Shown one piece after another: positions 1-5,311 of a stretch of DNA of 5,311 nucleotides; position 1 is the first letter of the stretch; the number at the start of each line of letters is the position of its first letter. Source of the DNA: Gammaproteobacteria bacterium. GTDB lineage: Bacteria > Pseudomonadota > Gammaproteobacteria > GCA-001735895. Position numbers and translations under genes: made by a program. The stretch spans positions 1-5,311 of the forward strand of contig JAOTUD010000250.1 of assembly GCA_029864065.1 (NCBI GenBank). The letters run 5' to 3'. The notes below the pieces were generated by a model. That model had not been told where the DNA came from. It made no database searches and saw only the letters and a program-made list of their open reading frames with translations.

Positions 1-927
1 AGCCGAAAGCAGGCAGATCCCCTTGGGCCGTGTCAACCGGCTAGACCTGGAATCGGGAAAACGGGACATTAATACCATCAACAAGGTCAAGCCGACCACC
101 ACCGGCAGATCGCGCGAGCGCGCCGACGCATCGATGCTGAAGCCGGTAAACAACGCCGGCAGACCGATTACCGCGAGCGAGTTGAACAGGTTGGAGCCGA
201 TGACGTTGCCGATCGCGAGGTCAGGCTTGCCCTTCTTGAGGCTCGCGATCGACGCCGCGAGTTCGGGCAGGCTGGTCCCCAGGGCGACGATGGTAAGGCC
301 GATTATCAGTTGGCTGACGCCTAGTTCGAGCGCAAACTGCGATGCGCCCCAGACCAGCAACTTGGAGCTGCCGACCAGCAGAACCAGTCCCAGCACCAGC
401 CAGCCGATCGCGACCGGCAGTGGCATCTCGTGGACGATTTCTTCGGTTTCGTGATCTTCCCGGGAGTAAGCGTCCGGGTACGAGCGATGTACGCGTATCA
501 GATAGTAAAGGCTGAGCATCAGCAGGCCAACCAGGAAGAAACCATCGACCAGTTCGAGCCGCCGGTCCAGCAACGCCCAGGCCATGACCGCGGTGGCCAG
601 CAGCAGCAACGGGTACTCGGTTTTGAACAGGTGCTTCGCCACCGGAATCGGCGCCAGTATCGCGGTGGTGCCGAGGATCAGGCCAATATTGGCGATATTG
701 GAGCCGAGCGCGTTGCCGATCGCGATATCGGGAGTATCTTCCAGTACCGCGATAATCGACACGACGATCTCCGGGGCAGAGGTGCCGAAACCCACGACCG
801 TGATGCCTATGATCATGACCGAGACGCCGAGCAGATGCGCCAGCGCCGCCGCTCCCTCGACAAACTTGTCGGCACTCCAGATCAGTATAGCCAGTCCGGC
901 GAGGATGGCGGCGATGTAACTTAGCAT
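1..927 (-). CDS. Calcium/sodium antiporter, YrbG/CaxA-like (3' end cut by window edge)
   Basis: This inner-membrane cation exchanger of the Ca2+:cation antiporter (CaCA) superfamily is expected to exchange Ca2+ for Na+ or H+. Reading the minus strand from the ATG at 927 gives 309 codons open to position 1. The two inverted alpha repeats that form the ion site are both visible: repeat 1 has GTSAPE (residues 48-53) and GNALGSN (71-77), and repeat 2 has GTSLPE (217-222) and GNVIGSN (240-246). Hydrophobic segments flank both, and a charged loop rich in Asp, Glu and His (about 149-168) joins the halves. E. coli YrbG is about 325 residues, so only a short C-terminal piece should be missing. The start lies 25 bases after the fabA stop, with a weak AAGG ribosome-binding sequence, which suggests co-transcription with fabA. 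The family is clear from the sequence; the ion specificity is inferred from the family. Confidence 0.93.
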   Translation of the reverse strand, partial: MLSYIAAILAGLAILIWSADKFVEGAAALAHLLGVSVMIIGITVVGFGTSAPEIVVSIIAVLEDTPDIAIGNALGSNIANIGLILGTTAILAPIPVAKHLFKTEYPLLLLATAVMAWALLDRRLELVDGFFLVGLLMLSLYYLIRVHRSYPDAYSREDHETEEIVHEMPLPVAIGWLVLGLVLLVGSSKLLVWGASQFALELGVSQLIIGLTIVALGTSLPELAASIASLKKGKPDLAIGNVIGSNLFNSLAVIGLPALFTGFSIDASARSRDLPVVVGLTLLMVLMSRFPDSRSSRLTRPKGICLLSA

Positions 928-952
928 GCCTTCGAAACGAGCGGTCAGACCG

Positions 953-1480
953 TCAGAAATCGTCGGTCGACGTGAACAGCCCGACGCGAAGATCGATTGC
1001 GCTATAGATTTCCCGACCGTCGACCTCCATCGATGCGTCGCCGATACCCATGACCAGCTTGCGCATGATTACGCGCTTCATGTCGATGCGGTAGGTGACC
1101 AGCCTGGCGTTTGGCAGCACCTGCCCGAAATACTTGACTTCGCCGGCGCCGAGGGCGCGACCGTGGCCCGGACCGCCTTTCCAGCCCAGGAAAAAACCGA
1201 TCAGCTGCCACATTGCGTCCAGCCCCAGGCAACCGGGCATGACCGGGTCGGTTTCGAAATGGCATTTGAAAAACCATAGCTCCGGATTGACGTCCAGCTC
1301 GGCGATGATTCCGCCCTTGCCGTATTTGCCGCCGTCTTCGGTGATATTGATGATGCGGTCGAACATCAGCATCGGGGGCAGGGGCAGTAGCGCGTTGCCG
1401 GGCCCGAACAGATTGCCCTTGCCGCATTCGATGAGTTCATCATAGACGAAGCTATGTCGATCGGTCAGAGATGAGGACAT
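953..1480 (-). CDS. fabA: 3-hydroxydecanoyl-[ACP] dehydratase/isomerase FabA
   Basis: FabA dehydrates 3-hydroxydecanoyl-ACP and isomerises trans-2- to cis-3-decenoyl-ACP, the branch point of anaerobic unsaturated fatty acid synthesis in the cytoplasm. The 175-residue product is close to the length of E. coli FabA and aligns along its whole length. It has the active-site stretch LWFFKCHF with the catalytic His at residue 74, and VMPGCLGLDAMWQL (80-93) with the catalytic Asp at 88, followed by GRALGAGEVKYFGQVLP (107-123) and a C-terminal DLRVGLF (163-169). The isomerase-type FabA sequence, rather than FabZ, is clear from this core and the length. No strong ribosome-binding sequence precedes the ATG, but the reading frame and the N-terminal alignment support this start. 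FabB, the usual partner enzyme and the neighbour of fabA in Pseudomonas, is not in the window; a calcium/sodium antiporter gene follows instead. Confidence 0.97.
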   Translation of the reverse strand: MSSSLTDRHSFVYDELIECGKGNLFGPGNALLPLPPMLMFDRIINITEDGGKYGKGGIIAELDVNPELWFFKCHFETDPVMPGCLGLDAMWQLIGFFLGWKGGPGHGRALGAGEVKYFGQVLPNARLVTYRIDMKRVIMRKLVMGIGDASMEVDGREIYSAIDLRVGLFTSTDDF

Positions 1481-1525
1481 GTATAAGGCTTTTATAAGAA
1501 TTTATTGAGGTTGCGAACACTAACG

Positions 1526-1554
1526 ATTATGCGGCAAATTTGCCAGTAAATTAA
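1526..1554 (-). promoter_or_regulatory. Candidate fabA promoter
   Basis: On the minus strand a -35-like TTAATT (1549-1554) lies 17 bases from a -10-like CATAAT (1526-1531, five of six consensus bases). Transcription would start near 1519, giving a leader of about 40 bases before the fabA ATG at 1480. The -35 is weak (three of six), so activation or another promoter is possible. The whole spacer is AT-rich and contains a perfect palindrome listed separately. Confidence 0.45.
1533..1544. promoter_or_regulatory. 12-base perfect palindrome in fabA promoter spacer, possible operator
   Basis: GGCAAATTTGCC is a perfect inverted repeat lying entirely between the candidate -10 and -35 boxes upstream of fabA. 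A repressor bound there would block RNA polymerase. It does not resemble the FabR/DesT-type fabA operator (AGCNNACA-NN-TGTNNGCT). One 12-base palindrome is expected by chance in about 4 kb, so the position rather than the palindrome itself is the argument. Confidence 0.35.
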
Positions 1555-1584
1555 CGGAATGATTCGTATTTCGCCGCGTTGGCG

Positions 1585-1613
1585 TTCACTTGTAACCGGT
1601 TAACGGATAGACT
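1585..1613 (+). promoter_or_regulatory. Candidate promoter for the tolC-like/mlaC pair
   Basis: A -35-like TTCACT (1585-1590) and a -10-like TAGACT (1608-1613) are separated by 17 bases; each matches four of six consensus bases. The start would be near 1620, leaving a leader of about 65 bases before the ATG at 1686. A 10-base palindrome, TAACCGGTTA (1593-1602), lies in the spacer. A further AT-rich TATATT at 1653-1658 has no acceptable -35 partner. Confidence 0.35.
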
Positions 1614-1685
1614 TTGCGTGGTTTTCACGCCTGGCCGCGGTTCGAGTCAGTTTATATTCAGCATTGCCATGGAAATATCACGACT

Positions 1686-3056
1686 ATGGGTACCAACACA
1701 TGCAGAATTATCGGGTTTTCGATTTTGTTATTATGCAGCGGCAGCGTTCAGGCGCAGCAGAAATTAAGCCTCGAGCAGGCCATCGAAATGGCGCTGAACC
1801 GTGATCCCAGAATCGAGGAAAAAGAGGCCTTCGTGCGCCAGGCCCGCGGCCTGTTGCAGGAAGCCGAGGGCTCGGAAGGATTTCGCTACTCGGTGGACAG
1901 TTTTCTTGCCCTGTCGACCGGCCTCGACGGTGGTTTCTACGAAGGGGGTGCAACCACCTGCAGCAGCGGCTGCCGGCCGCGTGACGATCTCTATGATTTC
2001 AACGACGGCCTGTCGCTGTGGGCGGGGCTGACATTCAGTATCGTAAAGCCGCTGGCGACCTTCGGACGCCTCGAGAACTACCAGGAAGCCGCGCAAAACA
2101 ATATTACGGTCAAGCAGCAGGACGTCGCGCTGCAACGCGACGAGGTAGCGCTGCAGGTGGTCAAGGCCTATTACGGATACCTGACCGCGCGCGACAGCCG
2201 CTTGTTGCTCGAGGATACGCGCAACCGGCTCGAAGCGGCGCTCAATCTGGTCAATGAATGGCTGGAAGAAGGTTCCGGCAACGCCAGGCAGTCTGATAAA
2301 TATGCACTCGAGTCGGGTCTCGGGCTGATCGACAATTTTCTCGCCGAGGCCTCGGGCCTCGAAAAGATAGCGATGGCGGGATTGAAATTCCTGACCGGTC
2401 ATCAGGACGAAGTGATCGAACTGGCCGATCGCCGCATTATGCCGGTGCCGTTGCCGGACGAAAGCCTGCAGGACTGGATCGACCTGGCCCTGCTCAATCG
2501 CGCCGAGTTCAAACAGGTGGAAGCCGGCCTTGCGGCGCGGCGGGCGCTGGTCGAAGCCAAGCGCGCCGACGCTAAACCGATCGTGTTCGCCGGGGTTGCC
2601 GGTTCGCTGGCTTACTCGCCGGACCGCGAGCGGCTGGATAATCCGTTTATTTACGACCCGTTCAACCATGTCGCGGCATCGCCGCTGGTCGGCATGCGCT
2701 GGCTATGGGAGCAGGGCGCGCAGCCGGGGCGCGTGGCCCAGGCGCAGGCCGAGCTCGACGCGCTGGTGCAGAAAGCGTCGTTTGCGCGCGAGGGAATTCC
2801 TTTCCAGGTGCGCGAGCAGTATTTCTCGATGCAGGCAAAATACCAGGCGATCGGCTCGATGCGCGAGAGCTCGAGGGCCGCAAGGCGCTGGATGATCGCG
2901 TCCTACTCCGATTTTGAGGCCGGCCTCGAGGATGCCGACAAAATAATCAACGCGCTGCAGGTATACGTACTGACCTACGCGGAGTATCTGCGCGCGGTGA
3001 ATGATTTCAACAACCTCGTGTCCAAGTTGCGAAGTGTCAGCGGAGTATTCCAGTGA
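1686..3056 (+). CDS. TolC-family outer-membrane channel protein
   Basis: The 456-residue product resembles TolC-family proteins, which form trimeric beta-barrel and alpha-helical channels across the outer membrane and periplasm for efflux or secretion. The ATG at 1686 is chosen because it yields a normal signal peptide: Arg at 7, hydrophobic core 8-17, probable cleavage after VQA at 23. A TTG further upstream at 1614 would bury this under 24 extra residues. The mature protein opens with LSLEQAIEMAL (27-37), the usual start of the first TolC repeat. Long helical stretches surround two predicted extracellular hairpin regions, near 66-120 and 298-340, giving the two-repeat layout; a KPLATFGR segment (121-128) follows the first hairpin. 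The first hairpin carries a Cys pair (92 and 96), and the second has an aromatic, Asp/Asn-rich loop (318-327). The stop overlaps the next gene's start by four bases. No pump or adaptor gene is nearby, so the substrate is unknown. Confidence 0.87.
   Translation: MGTNTCRIIGFSILLLCSGSVQAQQKLSLEQAIEMALNRDPRIEEKEAFVRQARGLLQEAEGSEGFRYSVDSFLALSTGLDGGFYEGGATTCSSGCRPRDDLYDFNDGLSLWAGLTFSIVKPLATFGRLENYQEAAQNNITVKQQDVALQRDEVALQVVKAYYGYLTARDSRLLLEDTRNRLEAALNLVNEWLEEGSGNARQSDKYALESGLGLIDNFLAEASGLEKIAMAGLKFLTGHQDEVIELADRRIMPVPLPDESLQDWIDLALLNRAEFKQVEAGLAARRALVEAKRADAKPIVFAGVAGSLAYSPDRERLDNPFIYDPFNHVAASPLVGMRWLWEQGAQPGRVAQAQAELDALVQKASFAREGIPFQVREQYFSMQAKYQAIGSMRESSRAARRWMIASYSDFEAGLEDADKIINALQVYVLTYAEYLRAVNDFNNLVSKLRSVSGVFQ
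3041..3045 (+). promoter_or_regulatory. Ribosome-binding site for mlaC inside the tolC-like gene
   Basis: CGGAG sits seven bases before the GTG at 3053, within the last codons of the upstream gene. Together with the GTGA stop/start overlap it fixes the mlaC start and points to translational coupling. Confidence 0.7.
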
Positions 3057-3643
3057 AAAATATTTTTACCCTTGCGTTGTTAATGGTGGTCCTGCCGGCC
3101 CAGGCTTTTACCGGGCCCCAGCAGCTGATCCGGGAAACCTCGGACAAGGTCATCGGAGAGATCAAGGCTAACGCGGCGACTTACCAGAGTAATCCGCAGA
3201 AAATCTACCAGCTGGTAGACGACCTGGTGCTGCCGCATTTTGACTTCTCGGCGATGACCGATCTCGCGCTAGGCCGGTTCAAGGACGAGGTCAGCGCCGC
3301 GCAGAAACCTGCCATCGTCAACGAGTTTCGCCTGCTGCTGGTGCGCACCTACAGTTCGGCCCTGCTCGAGTATACCGATCAGAAGCTGGTTTACCTGCCG
3401 ATGGAAGGCAGCGAAGCCGATGGCGAGGTTACCGTCAGAACCGAAGTCGAGCAGGCCGGAGGATTTCCGATTCCGATATACTACAGCCTGCGCTTTGGCG
3501 ACGATGGCTGGAAGGTGTTCGATATCAGCGTCGACGACGTCAGCCTGGTGACGAATTATCGCTCCAGCTTCGCGCGTGCGATCAAGAAGGATGGCGTTGA
3601 CGGGCTGATCAAAACTCTGCAGGACCGTAACCAGCAGCAGTAA
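3053..3643 (+). CDS. mlaC: MlaC/Ttg2D-family periplasmic phospholipid-binding protein
   Basis: MlaC shuttles phospholipids through the periplasm between the outer-membrane MlaA complex and the inner-membrane MlaFEDB ABC transporter, helping keep the outer membrane asymmetric. The 196-residue product (E. coli MlaC is about 211) begins with a signal peptide, Lys at 2, a hydrophobic run and probable cleavage after PAQA at 18. The mature part shows family marks: VLPHFDF (59-65), LALGRF (71-76), an EFRLLLVRTYSSAL helix (91-104), a DGWKVFDISVDDVSLVTNYRSSF segment (151-173) and GVDGLI (181-186). The start is GTG, overlapping the preceding stop. The usual mlaF, mlaE and mlaD genes are not upstream, and the 174 bases downstream are too short for mlaB or ibaG. 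Partners must be encoded elsewhere, or the protein serves another lipid route. HpnM-type relatives are an alternative, but the absence of hopanoid genes and the murA neighbour favour MlaC. Confidence 0.9.
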   Translation: MKNIFTLALLMVVLPAQAFTGPQQLIRETSDKVIGEIKANAATYQSNPQKIYQLVDDLVLPHFDFSAMTDLALGRFKDEVSAAQKPAIVNEFRLLLVRTYSSALLEYTDQKLVYLPMEGSEADGEVTVRTEVEQAGGFPIPIYYSLRFGDDGWKVFDISVDDVSLVTNYRSSFARAIKKDGVDGLIKTLQDRNQQQ

Positions 3644-3695
3644 TCGGTGGGTCGCGGCGCTGCGAGCCATAACACGGAGATTCTCACGGCGTCCA

Positions 3696-3723
3696 GCGGG
3701 ATACCCGCCACGGGTATGCCCGC
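3696..3723. repeat. Strong hairpin in the mlaC-murA gap
   Basis: Left arm GCGGGATACCCG (3696-3707) pairs with 3711-3723 across the three-base loop CCA, giving a 12-pair GC-rich stem with one bulged G (3718). No T-run follows on either side, so it is not a classic intrinsic terminator. It could slow or end transcription from mlaC, stabilise the mlaC mRNA 3' end, or be one copy of a dispersed palindromic repeat. Confidence 0.6.
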
Positions 3724-3781
3724 GAGCGACAGCTTGCGTTGCGGACGGTTGCCTTAAATTCGGTAAACTGGGAGGTTTTCC

Positions 3782-3790
3782 TGTTAGAAT
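3782..3790 (+). promoter_or_regulatory. Candidate murA-hisG promoter, extended -10
   Basis: TGTTAGAAT provides a TG extension plus a TAGAAT -10 box (3785-3790, five of six bases). No good -35 lies 16-18 bases upstream (the nearest is a GTAAAC-like sequence at 3763-3768), which is tolerated with an extended -10. Transcription would begin near 3797, about 20 bases before the murA ATG. It lies downstream of the hairpin, so murA need not depend on the tolC-like/mlaC transcript. Confidence 0.55.
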
Positions 3791-3817
3791 GGCCGCCCCT
3801 GAAATTAGTGGCGGTAC

Positions 3818-5077
3818 ATGAACAAGTTAATCATCAAAGGCGGTATACCCCTGTCGGGCCAGGTGCGCATATCCGGTTCCAAAAATGCAGTGCTGCCCAT
3901 TCTGGCCGGAACCCTGCTTGCCGATGGGCCGGTCATCATTCGCAATGTGCCGCACCTGCACGATGTCACCACGACGATGGAATTGCTGGGGCGCATGGGG
4001 GTATTGCTGACGATCGGGGAGAAAATGAGCATCGAGGTGGATCCGACCTCGTTGCAGAACACCTTTGCACCCTATGAGCTGGTCAAGACCATGCGCGCCT
4101 CGATCCTGGTGCTCGGACCGCTGCTGGCGCGCTACGGCCAGGCCGAGGTATCCCTGCCCGGCGGCTGTGCGATCGGCGCGCGCCCGGTGGACATGCACCT
4201 CAGCGGGCTCGAGGCAATGGGGGCCAGGATCGTTGTCGAGCAGGGCTATATCAAGGCGCAATGCGAACGGCTCAAGGGCGCCCGTATCGTCATGGACCAG
4301 GTGACCGTAACCGGTACCGAAAACCTGATGATGGCCGCGAGCCTGGCGCAAGGGACGACGATCATCGAGAATGCGGCGCGTGAACCCGAGGTGGTGGATC
4401 TCGCGGATTTCATCAACGCGATGGGCGGCAGGATCGAAAACGCGGGTACCGACATGATCACGATACACGGCGTCGACAATCTGCAGGGCTGCGATTATTC
4501 GGTTTTGCCCGATCGTATCGAAACCGGTACCTACCTCGTGGCGGCGGCGATCACCGGCGGCAAGGTTTTGATCAAGCACACGGATCCGCGCCTGCTCGAT
4601 GCGGTGCTTGCCAAGCTCGAGGAAGCGGGGGCCTCGATCGATACCGGCGACGACTGGATCGAACTGGACATGGAGGGGCGCAAGCCGCGCTCGGTCAACA
4701 TCCGCACCGCGCCTTATCCCGGTTTTCCGACCGACATGCAGGCGCAGTTTTGCGCGCTCAACGCGATCGCCGAGGGAACCGGCTCGGTGACCGAAACCGT
4801 GTTCGAAAATCGCTTCATGCACATCCAGGAATTCATGCGGCTCGGCGCCAAGGTGCACCTCGAGGGCAACACGGTAATAATCCAGGGGGTCGACGGGCTC
4901 AACGGCGCCCAGGTAATGGCAACCGATTTACGCGCCTCGGCCAGCCTGATCCTGGCCGGCCTCGTGGCGAAAGGCGAGACCGTGGTGGACCGGATCTATC
5001 ATATTGATCGCGGCTACGACCACATCGAGGAAAAGCTCGCCGGCCTCGGCGCCCAGATCCAACGCGTTCCAAACTGA
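3818..5077 (+). CDS. murA: UDP-N-acetylglucosamine 1-carboxyvinyltransferase MurA
   Basis: MurA transfers enolpyruvyl from phosphoenolpyruvate to UDP-GlcNAc in the cytoplasm, the first committed step of peptidoglycan synthesis. The 419-residue product matches the E. coli enzyme in length and sequence. Visible active-site elements are SGSKNA with Lys22 and Asn23, the mobile loop LPGGCAIGARP with Cys117 (the residue alkylated by fosfomycin, Cys115 in E. coli), TDMQAQF with Asp306, DLRASASL with Arg372, and HIDRGYDHIEEKL with Arg398. Having Cys rather than Asp in the loop predicts normal fosfomycin sensitivity of the enzyme. The ATG follows a weak GTGGCGG ribosome-binding sequence. hisG follows after five bases, the same murA-hisG order as in Pseudomonas, so the two are likely co-transcribed. 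Confidence 0.98.
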   Translation: MNKLIIKGGIPLSGQVRISGSKNAVLPILAGTLLADGPVIIRNVPHLHDVTTTMELLGRMGVLLTIGEKMSIEVDPTSLQNTFAPYELVKTMRASILVLGPLLARYGQAEVSLPGGCAIGARPVDMHLSGLEAMGARIVVEQGYIKAQCERLKGARIVMDQVTVTGTENLMMAASLAQGTTIIENAAREPEVVDLADFINAMGGRIENAGTDMITIHGVDNLQGCDYSVLPDRIETGTYLVAAAITGGKVLIKHTDPRLLDAVLAKLEEAGASIDTGDDWIELDMEGRKPRSVNIRTAPYPGFPTDMQAQFCALNAIAEGTGSVTETVFENRFMHIQEFMRLGAKVHLEGNTVIIQGVDGLNGAQVMATDLRASASLILAGLVAKGETVVDRIYHIDRGYDHIEEKLAGLGAQIQRVPN

Positions 5078-5082
5078 TTCCA

Positions 5083-5311
5083 GTGGCTACCGAGCTAACC
5101 ATCGCGCTCGCCAAGGGCAGGATTCTCGACGAGACCCTGCCGCTGCTGGCGCGCGCCGGGATCGAGCCGGCGGACGACTTGTCCAGCAGCCGCAAGCTTG
5201 TTTTCGCGACCAGCAACAAACTTATCAAGCTGGTGCTGATCCGCTCCGCCGATGTCGCGACCTATGTCCAGTACGGCGCGGCCGATCTCGGGGTCGCCGG
5301 CAAGGACGTGC
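5083..5311 (+). CDS. hisG: ATP phosphoribosyltransferase HisG, N-terminal part (cut by window edge)
   Basis: HisG condenses ATP with PRPP, the first and feedback-controlled step of histidine synthesis in the cytoplasm. Seventy-six codons are present from a GTG at 5083. LTIALAKGRILDETLPLL (5-22), SSRKLVFAT (35-43) and YGAADLGVAGKDV (64-76) are typical of the family. The start of this sequence resembles the short, HisZ-dependent form found in Pseudomonas more than the long E. coli form, but the C-terminal domain that would decide this lies outside the window. The GTG lies five bases after the murA stop without a clear ribosome-binding sequence, so translation may depend on ribosomes finishing murA. 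No other in-frame start fits the N-terminal alignment as well. Confidence 0.94.
   Translation, partial: MATELTIALAKGRILDETLPLLARAGIEPADDLSSSRKLVFATSNKLIKLVLIRSADVATYVQYGAADLGVAGKDV

Noticed and set aside
430..924. Plus-strand open frame over the antiporter region
   Set aside because: The minus strand encodes a full CaCA antiporter with both alpha repeats here; the plus-strand translation is Gln/Arg/Asp-rich and low in hydrophobic structure.
1512..1530. FabR/DesT-like operator upstream of fabA
   Set aside because: One half-site-like sequence (TGTTCGCA on the minus strand) is present, but the opposite half at the right spacing does not match, so there is no complete operator.
1614..1685. Upstream TTG start extending the TolC-like protein by 24 residues
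   Set aside because: The extension would precede a good signal peptide with non-signal sequence; the ATG at 1686 gives a normal exported N-terminus.
1764..2669. Long minus-strand open frame of 301 codons opposite the TolC-like gene
   Set aside because: It is the antisense of a clearly recognisable TolC-family gene; its translation is rich in Arg/Gln/Gly without family motifs, as expected for a high-GC shadow frame.
3644..3817. Possible small gene such as mlaB or ibaG in the mlaC-murA gap
   Set aside because: The gap is 174 bases, shorter than either gene, and no open frame with a recognisable STAS or BolA sequence is present.
3827..4858. Long minus-strand open frame of 343 codons opposite murA
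   Set aside because: It lies wholly within murA, whose every active-site motif is intact; the His/Arg/Asp-rich translation is a typical shadow frame.

Overview
The window looks like chromosomal core DNA from a gammaproteobacterium. It has moderately high GC and dense genes with short gaps. It encodes a FabA-type dehydratase/isomerase (largely a gamma/alphaproteobacterial enzyme), and it carries mlaC, murA and hisG in the order known from Pseudomonas-like genomes, although the genes that normally lie around mlaC are missing. The species cannot be named from this sequence. No mobile element, CRISPR array, tRNA or rRNA was seen.

Left part (1-1480), minus strand: fabA (unsaturated fatty acid synthesis) is followed 25 bases later by a calcium/sodium antiporter of the YrbG/CaxA type, which runs off the left edge with only its C-terminal end missing. 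The two are probably co-transcribed. The 205-base gap 1481-1685 separates them from the plus-strand genes. It holds candidate divergent promoters, and a 12-base perfect palindrome lies inside the spacer of the fabA-side promoter.

Middle part (1686-3643), plus strand: a TolC-family outer-membrane channel gene overlaps by four bases a gene for an MlaC/Ttg2D periplasmic phospholipid-binding protein, so the two are probably translationally coupled. In E. coli and Pseudomonas mlaC lies in mlaFEDCB, followed by the BolA-like ibaG and then murA. Here the ATPase, permease and MCE genes are not upstream of mlaC, mlaB and ibaG are not downstream, and a TolC-like gene occupies the upstream position. This is the most unusual aspect of the window.

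Right part (3644-5311), plus strand: a 174-base gap contains a strong hairpin and a good extended -10 promoter. It leads into murA (first committed step of peptidoglycan synthesis), and five bases after murA comes hisG (first step of histidine synthesis), which is cut by the right edge.

Overall the window groups envelope functions: membrane lipid unsaturation, ion exchange, an outer-membrane channel, lipid shuttling and peptidoglycan precursor synthesis. The individual proteins are recognisable family members. The novelty, if any, lies in the tolC-mlaC pairing and in the regulatory palindromes.
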